A stretch of DNA of 64,000 bases, taken from NCBI GenBank assembly GCA_016196755.1, contig JACPXC010000007.1, positions 1 to 64,000 of the forward strand, written 5' to 3'. The first letter of the stretch is position 1. Every line of letters starts with the position of its first letter. This stretch comes from Elusimicrobiota bacterium (GTDB lineage Bacteria > Elusimicrobiota > Elusimicrobia > UBA1565). The notes beneath the pieces were generated by a model. The model was not told where the DNA came from. It saw only the letters and a list, made by a program, of their open reading frames with translations, and made no database searches. The position numbers and the translations under genes were made by a program. Shown one piece after another: positions 1 to 9,164 of this stretch.

Positions 1-1
1 C

Positions 2-319
2 TGGGTCTGCGCGGCCAACCCCATCGAGACAAACCGCTGGTACCACTACGCCGTCACCTACGACGCCGCCACCCTCGAGCTGCGCATCTTCATGAACGGC
101 GCCTTGGAGCGCGTCGTACCGATGCCCAACGGCTTAAGCCTCGGCCGCCAGCTGCAGGTCGGCGGCGACCTCCACAGCGACAACTGGATCAATAGATTTG
201 TCGACGCCGCCGCATTCAGAGTCCTTATCAAGGAGGGGACAACCGATAAGGAGGGCCCAGATTCCCTAGGCCCTTTTACGGGTAACTTACCCGTCCATAA
301 AACTGGACTTGGCTGTTAG
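2..319 (+). CDS. LamG/concanavalin A-like domain protein, C-terminal part (5' end outside window)
   Basis: Open in frame 2 from the window edge to the stop at 317-319. The visible part has the hallmark of a laminin-G-like jelly-roll domain: RWYHYAVTYD, then LELRIFMNG, then a GGDLHSDNW strand. LamG domains are extracellular sugar- or surface-binding modules, so this is probably the tail of a larger secreted protein. The usual closing GxIDEVRIY strand is only vaguely present (FVDAAAFRVL). After about base 190 the codons turn AT-richer and the last 30 residues (KEGTTDKEGPDS... to GLGC) do not resemble the family, so the native C-terminus may have been replaced by a recombination junction. The domain call is fairly safe; the native end is doubtful. 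Confidence 0.6.
   Translation, partial: WVCAANPIETNRWYHYAVTYDAATLELRIFMNGALERVVPMPNGLSLGRQLQVGGDLHSDNWINRFVDAAAFRVLIKEGTTDKEGPDSLGPFTGNLPVHKTGLGC
278..294. repeat. perfect inverted repeat ACGGGTAA-C-TTACCCGT
   Basis: Eight-base arms around one central base, lying inside the atypical tail of the LamG reading frame. No T-tract follows, so it is not an intrinsic terminator. It may be a protein-binding dyad or a trace of the recombination that produced the atypical segment. Confidence 0.4.
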
Positions 320-919
320 GCTTGTTTGAGGCGGGACGCAATTTGGATCGTGGTCGACTCGAAGCAAGAGAGGGCAAGGTGGGCTGGCGGAATCCCAGTT
401 CAGGGTCTATAGTCCGGCTTGGTGGTCGTTTATCACCCTCCGTTAGGTCGCACGTTGCGCCGAGGAACGTGGTAGAAGCGGACTGCGTCGTCTCGCAGGT
501 TCTCGCCAGACCGGAGCTTTCGGCTCCGCGCCTCGAGAGCCGCATCCCCGAGGGAAACGCGCCGGCCTCGCGGCCGAACTTTTCAACTCTTCAACAACTG
601 ACACGTTTCATGGAGGTGACCGGCCTCTGCCACCCGGCCCGCACTGAACGTTCGCCCAGGCGCTTTACGCCTTCGCAAGCCGCGCCGCCAAGCGCCGCGA
701 ACTGGCCAACCGGGGCGGCGTGAGGCCTGCTCATCGCCGCACGCATGCACTGCCGTTCAGGCCCGTCGTTGCTGGTCCGGCGATGGAGTTCCTTTGTGGC
801 CCCCGAAAATCTTACGGAATTCAGCTCGCCGTTTTCGGCGCGCGTCGCCTACATGGCATGCGGACGCGCCGTGCGCCTCACGCCTCTGCGGCTGGCACTG
901 ATTCAAATGGAAATCCGTA
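320..919. other. 600-base stretch without a confident gene, atypical composition
   Basis: The sequence between the LamG fragment and the small ORF at 920 is visibly less GC-rich than the rest of the window, and codon periodicity changes frame repeatedly. A plus-strand reading frame at 322-723 is open, but its product has no recognisable family and the typical third-position GC bias is absent. No tRNA, rRNA or clear promoter is visible. It looks like horizontally acquired or decayed DNA. Confidence 0.5.
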
Positions 920-1306
920 ATGAAACAACTCGCGACCCGGGTGCTTGCCGGCACTTTAGTGGCTCTCGCCGTGGCTGGCCTTTGGGCATATCGCTCATTC
1001 GGGGGTGTCCTTGCATCCTCTGATAGCCCTAACGTTGGAAGCGTCTACTATCGGCTCGTCGTTAGGCAGGTGCCGTTCACGGCCGATCCGACGGGTGCAG
1101 GTGGCACATACGAGGCGACCGTATTCTTCCGCGGAAAGGAACGCATGACGAGCAATTCGTTCCGATGGGACAGCGGTGGAGACAGCAACGTGCGGATAAT
1201 TTGGAACTCCGCCGCGGACTTCACGATCTATTTTGGGGACACCCCTGTACATGGATGGTTCTTCCCTTGGCAAAGCGCTCACTGGGAGTATGGGAAGGAG
1301 AAATGA
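920..1306 (+). CDS. small secreted protein of unknown function
   Basis: A 128-residue product starting MKQLATRVLAG with an N-terminal hydrophobic segment (about residues 8-24), so a signal peptide or membrane anchor. The rest is a small soluble domain rich in aromatic residues (YYRL, FFRGK, FRWDSGG, IIWNS, FTIYFGD), suggestive of beta-strands. I recognise no family. Codon use (AAT, ATA, TTT, GTT common) is unlike the GC-saturated genes downstream, which points to a foreign origin. Its TGA stop (1304-1306) overlaps the ATG of the esterase gene as ATGA, so the two could be translationally coupled, or the overlap could be an accident of the junction. Confidence 0.5.
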   Translation: MKQLATRVLAGTLVALAVAGLWAYRSFGGVLASSDSPNVGSVYYRLVVRQVPFTADPTGAGGTYEATVFFRGKERMTSNSFRWDSGGDSNVRIIWNSAADFTIYFGDTPVHGWFFPWQSAHWEYGKEK

Positions 1307-2235
1307 CAACACGACGCCCGCTCCTTGCCGTCGCGCTCCTCCTCGCCGCCCCGGCCCGCGCGGCCGAGACCGCGCACCCTGGGCACGACGGCCTCGAGGC
1401 GGTGGAGCTCGAGCACGGCGGCCGGCCGCGGCGCGCCTGGCTCAAGGCCCCGCCCAAGCTCGGCAAGAGGCGCCCCATCGTCCTCCTGCTCACCGGCCGC
1501 CAGGGGATCGAGAGCCTGCGCAAGCTGACCCGGCGCCGCTTCGAGGAGCTGGGCCTGCGCGACGGGGCGCTGGTCGTCTATCCGGAGCCGACCTACAACA
1601 TCTGGAACGACGGCCGCGGCGTGAAGACCTTCCAATCCCATATGGAGAAGGTCGACGACGTGGGCTACCTGCGGGCGCTCGTCAAGCGCTTGGCCGCGCG
1701 CCACGGCGGGGACCGGCGCCGCGTCTACGCGGTCGGCTGGTCCAACGGCGCCTTGATGAGCAAGCGCCTGGCCTGCGAGCCGGCCTTCGACGTCAAGGGC
1801 GTCGCCGCCGTCGGCGGGACCTTGGCCCTCAACCGGGCCTCGCGCTGCCGGCCCAAGGGCGCGCCCTCGCTCATGACCGTCACCGGCGACCTGGACCCCT
1901 ATTTCTCCTGGAAGGAGGGGCTGGTGAGGATCGGCCCCTTCGAGTTCGGCCGCATCATCTCCCCCGAGAAAGACCTGGCGCTGTGGCGGGAGCTCTTGGG
2001 CTGCGGCAGGCTCGTCAGGAGCACCCTCCCGGACGCCGACCCCGACGACGGCACCACGGTAAGGCTCAGCTCGGCCAGGTGCCGCGACGGGGCCGCACTG
2101 CGCTTCTACGCCGTCAAGGGCGGGGGCCACACCTGGCCGGGCGGCGAGCCCTGGGAGCTGCCGACGCTCACCGGGCCCGGCAACGGCGACTTCGACGCCG
2201 CGGACGCGGCCTGGAAGCTGTTCTTCCCGCGCTAG
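1303..2235 (+). CDS. secreted esterase, poly(3-hydroxybutyrate) depolymerase / feruloyl esterase (LpqC) family
   Basis: A 310-residue alpha/beta hydrolase. A signal peptide is clear (MTTRRPLLAV, hydrophobic core, cut near ARAAE). The nucleophile elbow GWSNG places Ser147, TGDLDP places the acid at about Asp198, and GGGHTWPG places His276; HTWPG is typical of the PHB-depolymerase/feruloyl-esterase group. It should hydrolyse an ester bond in a polymer or plant phenolic outside the cytoplasm. The substrate cannot be read from sequence. The start at 1303 is chosen because GGAAGGAG stands just upstream and a signal peptide follows. Codon use is native, unlike the gene before it. Confidence 0.8.
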   Translation: MTTRRPLLAVALLLAAPARAAETAHPGHDGLEAVELEHGGRPRRAWLKAPPKLGKRRPIVLLLTGRQGIESLRKLTRRRFEELGLRDGALVVYPEPTYNIWNDGRGVKTFQSHMEKVDDVGYLRALVKRLAARHGGDRRRVYAVGWSNGALMSKRLACEPAFDVKGVAAVGGTLALNRASRCRPKGAPSLMTVTGDLDPYFSWKEGLVRIGPFEFGRIISPEKDLALWRELLGCGRLVRSTLPDADPDDGTTVRLSSARCRDGAALRFYAVKGGGHTWPGGEPWELPTLTGPGNGDFDAADAAWKLFFPR

Positions 2236-2286
2236 GCCACGGCGATCCTGTGACGGCGTTGAGGTTGCCGGGAATCCCAAACAGCC

Positions 2287-2315
2287 TTGCGCGGCGGGGG
2301 CATGCCTGCTATAAT
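2287..2315 (+). promoter_or_regulatory. sigma70-type promoter of the HTH/nucleotidyltransferase pair
   Basis: TTGCGC at 2287-2292, a 17-base spacer and a perfect TATAAT at 2310-2315. A second perfect TATAAT lies at 2329-2334. Both hexamers sit against or inside the palindromes at 2314-2350, so a bound repressor would cover them. Confidence 0.6.
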
Positions 2316-2350
2316 ATCGATAATTCGATATAATATCGATTAACCGATAT
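2314..2350. promoter_or_regulatory. double palindromic operator directly before the HTH gene
   Basis: Two tandem perfect dyads. ATATCGA-TAAT-TCGATAT occupies 2314-2331 and ATATCG-ATTAAC-CGATAT occupies 2333-2350. They are AT-rich islands in GC-rich DNA, centred 19 bases apart (about two helical turns), and the second ends on the base before the start codon at 2351. This fits autorepression by the HTH protein encoded next. Confidence 0.75.
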
Positions 2351-3124
2351 ATGATCGCCTTAACCCAGAGCCTTCGAGGCGCAATAGCCCAGCGCGCCCG
2401 CCGCCTGCGTCAAGAGCGCCGCTGGACGCAGGCGGCGCTAGCGGACCGCCTCGGCCTGTCCCAGAACCGACTCTCGGAGATCGAGCGCGGGCAGGGCTCG
2501 TTCACGGCGGAGCAGTTCCTGACCCTGCTCCGGACGTTCAACGTGCAGATCGACACCTTCGCCCCTCCCGCCCAAGCGGCCAGCGAGCTCCAGAACGCGC
2601 TGGCGCGCGCCGGCGCCACGCACCTGGCCGAGGCGCGGGATGTCCTGCCCACCGAGCGCCTGCGGGAGGCCCTGACCGTGATCCGCGAGGTCCTGGCTAG
2701 CGCGCAGTCGCCCCGCCAAGTGACGGCGCTGGCCCCTGTCCTGGTGAACAATATTGACGGCCTGAACTTCGCCAAGCTATACGCCGATGTCCACTCCGTC
2801 GGCTTGACCGGCCGGCTGGGCTGGGCAGTCGAGAACACCGTGAGGGCGCTGGCCGGCGAGCTGGCCAAGGAGCTGCCGCCGCGCTGGCGAATCCGCTACA
2901 GCCGTACCAAGGTCGCCCTGGAGCAGTCCTTGTCCGCCGTCGGCCGGCCCGGCGGGGGCCCAGCGGCAGTCGATGACATCCTCGACCCCGGCATCGCCAG
3001 CCTGGAGACCCTGTTGCTGATCAAGGCAGAGCGCTCGGCGATCTCCCGCCGCTGGCGGATCGCGACGCGCATCCAGCCGGAGGAGTTCCAGCAGGCCTTG
3101 GAGGCGGCGCGTGGGTCTCTTTGA
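2351..3124 (+). CDS. XRE-family HTH regulator, probable antitoxin
   Basis: A 257-residue protein. Residues about 10-65 form a Cro/CI-type helix-turn-helix (RARRLRQERRWTQ, LADRLGLSQNRLSEIERG). The remaining 190 residues are helical and match no family I can name. The gene starts directly after a double palindrome and overlaps the following nucleotidyltransferase gene by 14 bases, the layout of an autoregulated antitoxin-toxin pair in which the longer first protein binds DNA and neutralises the second. No Shine-Dalgarno precedes ATG 2351 because the operator fills that space. The HTH is certain; the antitoxin role is inference from arrangement. Confidence 0.75.
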   Translation: MIALTQSLRGAIAQRARRLRQERRWTQAALADRLGLSQNRLSEIERGQGSFTAEQFLTLLRTFNVQIDTFAPPAQAASELQNALARAGATHLAEARDVLPTERLREALTVIREVLASAQSPRQVTALAPVLVNNIDGLNFAKLYADVHSVGLTGRLGWAVENTVRALAGELAKELPPRWRIRYSRTKVALEQSLSAVGRPGGGPAAVDDILDPGIASLETLLLIKAERSAISRRWRIATRIQPEEFQQALEAARGSL

Positions 3125-3701
3125 GCCGCTGCTTGAGGAGATTGACCGGCGTTGGCAGCCGCCGGCCGGCAGGAAGATCCGGCTGCCAATCATCGGATCG
3201 GCCGCCCTGATGCTGCAGACCGAGTACGCACGCGCCACGAAAGACGCAGACGTCCTCGAGACGCTTGCCATCACGGCCGAGGTCAAGGACCAGCTGCTGG
3301 GCATGGCCGGAAAGGGGAAAGCCTTGCACGAGCGCTTCGGCCTGTACCTGGACGTCGTGCCCGGCGGCCTGCCGTTCCTGCCGCAGAAGGCGCTCTTCCA
3401 TCCCGTCGCCGGGCTGGGGCGCCTGAAGAACTTCACGGCCGAGGCGCTGGACGTCACGGACGTCATCGTCAGCAAGCTCAGACGATTCAATTCGAGCGAC
3501 GACGCGGACGCGCGATCGATAGCGGAGCTCGGGCTGCTCGAACACAAGCGGCTCGTGGCCCGCTTCGAGAAGGCGCTCGACAGCTTCCTCCTAGACGCCC
3601 GCGCAGCGGACCTGCCCAAGATAATCCGGAACCTCAACAAGGTTGAGCGCGACTACCTCGGGGCCCCGCCGTCGGCATTCGACCTGCCCGACTGGGTCTG
3701 A
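3111..3701 (+). CDS. nucleotidyltransferase-fold protein, probable toxin (DUF6036/AbiEii-like)
   Basis: A 196-residue product starting at GTG 3111. The N-terminus carries the polymerase-beta nucleotidyltransferase signature: Gly29-Ser30 in IIGSAALML, then Asp45 and Asp47 in TKDADVL, the G-S and D-x-D metal-binding motif. This fold is shared by AbiEii, MenT and related toxins that modify tRNA or proteins, and by DUF6036 proteins commonly paired with HTH genes. The 14-base overlap with the HTH gene indicates one transcript and coupled translation. The gene ends 12 bases before the convergent cystathionine synthase gene. The fold is well supported; toxicity and target are inference. Confidence 0.65.
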   Translation: MGLFEPLLEEIDRRWQPPAGRKIRLPIIGSAALMLQTEYARATKDADVLETLAITAEVKDQLLGMAGKGKALHERFGLYLDVVPGGLPFLPQKALFHPVAGLGRLKNFTAEALDVTDVIVSKLRRFNSSDDADARSIAELGLLEHKRLVARFEKALDSFLLDARAADLPKIIRNLNKVERDYLGAPPSAFDLPDWV

Positions 3702-3713
3702 CTCGTCTTCAAC

Positions 3714-5087
<1,374 letters not shown>

Positions 5088-5088
5088 G

Positions 5089-5688
5089 TTATCGGCCTCC
5101 GCCGTAGTCGCGCCTGGCCTTCACGGCGCAGGACACGGTCTGTTCGTCGAGATAGTCGAGATGGCCGCCGAGCGGCACGCCCTGGGCGAGGCGCGTCAGG
5201 CGCACCGGGTAGGGCTTGAGCAGCTCGGCCAGCCATAGCGCGGTGGCCTCGCCCTCGGTGTCGGAGTCGGTGGCCAGGATGACTTCGGTCACGCCGCCGC
5301 CCTTGAGGCGGGCCTCGAGCTCGGGCGTGCGCAGGGCCTCGGGCCCCGCGCCGTGGAGCGGGGCCAGGCGCCCGTGCAGGACGTGGTAGAGGCCGCCGAA
5401 GCTGCGCGAGCGCTCGACCGCGGCGACGTCGGTGGGCTGCTCGACGACGCAGACCAGGCTCCGGTCGCGTCCGGGGTCCGAGCAGAGCCGGCAGGTGTCG
5501 CCCTCGGTGTAGTCGAGGCAGACCGAGCAGGCGCGCACCCGGGCCCGCGCCTCGCGCATCGCCGCGCCCAGGGTCTCGGTCTCGGAGGCCGGCGCGCGCA
5601 GGAGATGGAGGGCCAGGCGCTCGGCCTGCTTGGGGCCGATGCCGGGGAGGCGGCGCAGGCTGGACACGAGCCGTTCGAAGCTCTTCAA
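5089..5688 (-). CDS. recR: recombination protein RecR
   Basis: A 199-residue product, the normal RecR length, read from a TTG start that overlaps the dnaX stop as TTGA. Domains in order: helix-hairpin-helix region (RLPGIGPKQAERLA), a four-cysteine zinc finger (CSVC, then CRLC), and a Toprim domain (VILATDSDTEGEA). RecR works with RecF and RecO to load RecA on gapped DNA. A longer in-frame reading exists upstream but would run deep into dnaX, so TTG 5688 is preferred. Linkage of dnaX and recR is common across bacteria and supports the call. Confidence 0.92.
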   Translation of the reverse strand: MKSFERLVSSLRRLPGIGPKQAERLALHLLRAPASETETLGAAMREARARVRACSVCLDYTEGDTCRLCSDPGRDRSLVCVVEQPTDVAAVERSRSFGGLYHVLHGRLAPLHGAGPEALRTPELEARLKGGGVTEVILATDSDTEGEATALWLAELLKPYPVRLTRLAQGVPLGGHLDYLDEQTVSCAVKARRDYGGGR

Positions 5689-7283
5689 GGCTTCTTCTTG
5701 GGGGCCGGCCGCACCCGGCCGCCGAAGACGCCGAGCGTCTTCTGGACCGCCGGGTCCTCGGGCACGGGGCCCTCCGCGGGGTCGCGCCACGGCTCCTCCG
5801 CGGCTCCGCCCTCGGTCTCGAAGCTCAGCGCCACGGCCGCGCCGGCCGCGCCCAGGCGCTCCTCGAGCATGGCCTTCTCCTTGGCCGCGCGGTCGGCGTC
5901 GAAGGCCTTCTTGAACACGACCCGCCAGGCCCGGCCGTCGGCCACGAGCTTCGCGCCGCTGAGCGTGATCGCCAAGGCGGGGCGCTCGGTCTCGAGCGCG
6001 GCCAGCAGAGTCCCCCAGGCGCCGGCGGGCGCCGCGGCGGCAGCGGCGGCCGGAACAGGAGCGGGGGCGGGCTTAGGCGCCGGAGCGGGCGCGGGAGCCG
6101 CGTAGGTCGGCGCGGGCCGCGGCGCTGGGGCCTCGGCGAGCTTGGGCGCGGGGGCGCCGGCCAGCCGGCGCTCGAGCGCCTCGAGACGCTGGACCCAGGC
6201 GCGCAGGTCGTAGGCCGACTCGAGCATGCCATAGACGCCGAGCTCGAAGGCGGCCTGCGGCGAGTCCGAGGAGCGCAGGTCCTCCAGGACCTTGTTGAGG
6301 CGCTTGATGAGGAAGGCGTAGGTCTCAGGCGGCTCGCCGGCCAGCGCGGCCCAGCCGCCCTCGGGCTCCCCGCCTACGCCGAGCGAGCGGCGATAGAGCG
6401 CCTGCAGGCGCTCGCGGAGGTCGCGCAGGAGCTGGCCGGGGTCGAAGCCCTCGGCGTCCATGCGCGCCAGCGGGATCGATAGCGCCGCGGCGTCCTTGGC
6501 CAGGATGGCCTTGGCCGCCGCGAGCAGGAGGTCCTCCGGCAGAGCGCCCAGGAGCTCGGCCACCGTGGCGGCCGTGACCTTCCCGTCGGAGAACGCCAGG
6601 GCCTGGTCAAAGAGCGACAGGGCGTCGCGCAGGGCCCCTCCGGCCGCGCGCGAGATGAGGGCCAGGGCCTCGGGCTCGACCTTCACCTTCTCGGCCTTGG
6701 CGATGCGCTCGAGCGCCTGCACGGCGAGCTCGGACGGGACGGCGCGGAAGCGGAAGCGCTGGCAGCGCGAGACGATGGTCGGAGGGATCTTGGCCAGCTC
6801 GGTCGTGGCCAGGATGAAGACCACGTGGGCCGGCGGCTCCTCCAAGGTCTTTAAGAGCGCGTTGAAGGAGTGGTTCGAGAGCATGTGGACTTCGTCGATG
6901 ATGAAGATCTTGCGCCGGTCGCGCGTGGGGGCCAAGGAGACCGTCTCGATGATCATCTCGCGGATCTTGTCGACCTGGGTGTGGCTGGCCGCGTCGATCT
7001 CGAGGACGTCGATGCCCGAACCGGCCGCCACCTCGACGCAGGAAGGGCACTTGCCGCAGGGGTCGGGCGTGGGCCCCTTCTCGCAGTTGAGCGCCTTGGC
7101 GAGCAGGCGGGCCGAGGTGGTCTTGCCGACCCCGCGCGGACCGTAGAAGAGGTAGGCGTGCGCCACCTGGCCGGAGGCCACCGCGTTCTTGAGCGTCGTC
7201 GACACGGCGTCCTGGCCGACGACGGCCTCGAACTCCTGGGGGCGGTATTTCCGGGCGAGCGCGAGATGCGGGGCGGGCTTCAT
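5685..7283 (-). CDS. dnaX: DNA polymerase III subunit gamma/tau
   Basis: A 532-residue clamp-loader ATPase. It opens with LARKYRPQEFEAVVGQ, has Walker A GPRGVGKTT at about 48-56, a zinc site with Cys67/76/79/82, Walker B IIDEVH at about 128-133, and SRC-Q in the sensor region. After about residue 380 comes an Ala/Pro-rich linker (PAPAPAPKPAPA) followed by a C-terminal domain of the tau type. I see no slippery A-run that would indicate programmed frameshifting to a short gamma form. It heads the operon dnaX-recR-cystathionine synthase. Confidence 0.95.
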   Translation of the reverse strand: MKPAPHLALARKYRPQEFEAVVGQDAVSTTLKNAVASGQVAHAYLFYGPRGVGKTTSARLLAKALNCEKGPTPDPCGKCPSCVEVAAGSGIDVLEIDAASHTQVDKIREMIIETVSLAPTRDRRKIFIIDEVHMLSNHSFNALLKTLEEPPAHVVFILATTELAKIPPTIVSRCQRFRFRAVPSELAVQALERIAKAEKVKVEPEALALISRAAGGALRDALSLFDQALAFSDGKVTAATVAELLGALPEDLLLAAAKAILAKDAAALSIPLARMDAEGFDPGQLLRDLRERLQALYRRSLGVGGEPEGGWAALAGEPPETYAFLIKRLNKVLEDLRSSDSPQAAFELGVYGMLESAYDLRAWVQRLEALERRLAGAPAPKLAEAPAPRPAPTYAAPAPAPAPKPAPAPVPAAAAAAAPAGAWGTLLAALETERPALAITLSGAKLVADGRAWRVVFKKAFDADRAAKEKAMLEERLGAAGAAVALSFETEGGAAEEPWRDPAEGPVPEDPAVQKTLGVFGGRVRPAPKKKP

Positions 7284-7296
7284 GGGGTGTACGGCC

Positions 7297-7346
7297 AGTG
7301 TATCACCTTCCCCCCCGCCAGCGTCAACCGCCTATCCTGGTATACT
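7297..7346. promoter_or_regulatory. divergent promoters between dnaX and the TPR gene
   Basis: Minus strand: an extended -10, TGA-TACACT, covers 7305-7297, 13 bases before the dnaX ATG. Plus strand: an extended -10, TGG-TATACT (7338-7346), ends exactly six bases before ATG 7353, so transcription should begin at or next to the start codon, giving a leaderless mRNA. No good -35 is visible on either side; the TG extension compensates. Confidence 0.55.
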
Positions 7347-7352
7347 GGGAAT

Positions 7353-7796
7353 ATGAAACCGCTCCTGGTCCTGCTCCTCTCGATGCCCTGCGCGGCCGCC
7401 CCGGCCGACGACGCCAAACAGCTCGTGGCACAAGGGCGCTTCGCCGATGCCGCTAGAAAGTTTCAAGAAGCCCTCGCCCAAGACCCGAAGAACGCCTCCC
7501 TGCACCTGAGCCTCGGGCTGGCCTACCAGTCCGCGAAGAGCTACCCGGAGGCCGCGGCTTCCCTAGAGAGAGCCGCCGAGCTGGCTCCCGGCAAGGCCCA
7601 TGCCTTCTACTCCCTAGGCCTCCTTTATGAAGCGGCCGCCGGCGACCCCTCCCTCCTCGGCGAACAGAAAAGCGCCCAAGCGAAGTATTGGAGAAAGGCC
7701 CGCGAGGCCTGGCAGCGCGTGGTCGAGCTCGCCAAGGACCCCAAGCGCGTCGAAACCGCCAAGCAGCACCTGGCGCGCATCGCGGAAGCGCGATGA
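7353..7796 (+). CDS. secreted TPR-repeat protein
   Basis: A 147-residue product with a signal peptide (MKPLLVLLLSMPCAAAPA). Two to three tetratricopeptide repeats follow, with typical spacing (AKQLVAQGRFADAARKF, then LHLSLGLAYQSAKSYPEA, then AHAFYSLGLLYEAA). Cys13 is not in a convincing lipobox because Pro precedes it, so export and cleavage by signal peptidase I is more likely. The end overlaps the lipoprotein gene as ATGA. TPRs mediate protein contacts; a partner role for the CsgG-like lipoprotein next door is plausible but unproven. Confidence 0.75.
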   Translation: MKPLLVLLLSMPCAAAPADDAKQLVAQGRFADAARKFQEALAQDPKNASLHLSLGLAYQSAKSYPEAAASLERAAELAPGKAHAFYSLGLLYEAAAGDPSLLGEQKSAQAKYWRKAREAWQRVVELAKDPKRVETAKQHLARIAEAR

Positions 7797-8452
7797 AGGG
7801 GTGGCGGGTCGTCGCCGCCGCGCTGCTCTTCGGCGCCTGCCGCACGACCGACGCGGTCAACAAGAGCTACGACTTGAGCAAGGTCAAGCGCATCGGCGTG
7901 CTCGCCTTCGACTACGGGTCGTATCCGCGCTTCGGCGCCGAGGACATCTTCGCCAAGCACCTGCTCGAGAAGGGCTACAGGCTCATCGAGCGCTCGCGCC
8001 TGGAGGCGGTCATGGGCGAGCTCAAGCTCGGCGCCGCGGGCGTCCTCTCGCCCGACGGCGCCAAGGCGGTCGGCAAGGTCCTCGGCGTCGACGCCGTCGT
8101 CATGGGGCAGATCACCGCCTACGAGCCCGAACGCAAGACCTTGGTCATGGTCGACTCGCATACCGCGCACGACGAGCCGATCTTCAAACAGTTCATGGAG
8201 AGAGGACCAAAGGGGAAGATGCGTGAGGTCACGCGCCAAGTGGGCGTCAACACGACCCGAGAGACCAAGCAGATCCCCTTCATGATGCCCGTCGAGGCCG
8301 CGGTAGGCCTGGCCGTCAAGCTGGTCGACATCGAGAGCGGCGAAGTCGTCTGGGCCGGCTCCGACACCAACGAGGGCGTCAACGGCCCCTTGGCCACCGA
8401 GGGCATCGCGGCGCGGCTCGTGAAGGGCTTGGCCAAGAAGTGGAAGCCCTAG
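7793..8452 (+). CDS. CsgG/LpoB-like lipoprotein
   Basis: A 219-residue product starting MKGWRVVAAALLFGAC; the lipobox LFGAC predicts lipid attachment at Cys16. The body has the pattern of CsgG-fold periplasmic proteins: VKRIGVLAFDYG at the start, GYRLIERSRLEAVMGE, and VDAVVMGQITAYEPE, followed by a strand-rich part and VDIESGEVVWAG. Such proteins serve as outer-membrane secretion pores (CsgG) or accessory lipoproteins (LpoB, GNA1162). With no curli genes nearby, a general envelope role is as far as the sequence allows. It starts by ATGA overlap with the TPR gene, so the two form an operon. Confidence 0.7.
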   Translation: MKGWRVVAAALLFGACRTTDAVNKSYDLSKVKRIGVLAFDYGSYPRFGAEDIFAKHLLEKGYRLIERSRLEAVMGELKLGAAGVLSPDGAKAVGKVLGVDAVVMGQITAYEPERKTLVMVDSHTAHDEPIFKQFMERGPKGKMREVTRQVGVNTTRETKQIPFMMPVEAAVGLAVKLVDIESGEVVWAGSDTNEGVNGPLATEGIAARLVKGLAKKWKP

Positions 8453-8488
8453 CGCAAAGCAGCGTTCCCGTTTAGACTATCGGCGCCC

Positions 8489-9163
8489 ATGAACTTCTCC
8501 GAGCAGGAGCTGGCCCTCGGCCGCAAGATCATCGAGACCTGCCTCCATCTCGAGCGCCGCGGCCTCAACCAAGGCACCTCCGGCAACGTCAGCGTGCGGC
8601 TGGGGCGCAACCCGAAGGACGGGTTCCTCATCACGCCCACCGCGGTGCCCTACGACGTGATGCAGCCCGAGGACCTGGTCCACATGCGCTTCGACGGCAA
8701 GCACACCGGCCGCCACGCCCCCTCGAGCGAGTGGCGCATCCACCTCGACATCCTGCGCTCTCGCCCCGAGGTCGGGGCGGTCATCCATACCCACAGCGGC
8801 TTCTCGACGACCCTGGCCTGCCTCGAGCGCAGGATCCCGGCCTTCCACTACATGATCGCCCTCTTCGGCGGCGACGACATCCGCTGTTCGGATTACGCCA
8901 CCTTCGGGACCCAGGAGCTCTCCGACCGGGTGCTCAAGGCTTTGAAGGGCCGCAGCGCGGCGCTCATGGGCAACCACGGCCTCATCGTCCTGGCACCCAA
9001 CCTCAAACGCGCCCTGGCGCTGACTGTCGAGGCCGAGATGCTGGCGATGATGTACTGGCGCGCGATCCAAGTCTCCGAGCCCCGGATACTCTCCGACGCC
9101 GAGGTCGCCCGCGTGCGGGCCAAGTTCTCCACCTACGGGAAATCCGCCCCGCCCAAGGGCTAG
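8489..9163 (+). CDS. class II aldolase / adducin-family enzyme (fuculose-phosphate-aldolase type)
   Basis: A 224-residue zinc aldolase. Seen: the phosphate-binding motif GTSGNVSVR at 29-37, PSSEW with catalytic Glu81, zinc ligands in IHTHSGF (His100 and His102), and NHGL with His163. This set defines the L-fuculose-1-phosphate aldolase / methylthioribulose-phosphate dehydratase superfamily. The substrate is uncertain: a 5-deoxypentulose-phosphate aldolase disposing of the pentose from methylthioadenosine is possible because an MTA phosphorylase gene lies at 23.5 kb, but nothing links them directly. TAGACT at 8473-8478 is a candidate -10. Confidence 0.8.
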   Translation: MNFSEQELALGRKIIETCLHLERRGLNQGTSGNVSVRLGRNPKDGFLITPTAVPYDVMQPEDLVHMRFDGKHTGRHAPSSEWRIHLDILRSRPEVGAVIHTHSGFSTTLACLERRIPAFHYMIALFGGDDIRCSDYATFGTQELSDRVLKALKGRSAALMGNHGLIVLAPNLKRALALTVEAEMLAMMYWRAIQVSEPRILSDAEVARVRAKFSTYGKSAPPKG

Positions 9164-9164
9164 C

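Noticed and set aside
123-448. Integron attC-like core sites (GTTAGGC at 315, GTTAGGT at 442, GCCCAAC at 123)
   Set aside because: The cores are not paired at attC spacing, the inner L boxes do not match, and the upstream core lies in LamG coding sequence. No integrase is present.
322-723. 133-residue ORF after the LamG fragment
   Set aside because: No ribosome site, no domain, and codon bias inconsistent with either flank; coding signal appears to shift frame near 650.
1028-1067. CCCTAAC ... GTTAGGC pair within the small secreted ORF
   Set aside because: Only about 40 bases apart and inside coding sequence; too short and without complementary inner arms for a recombination site.
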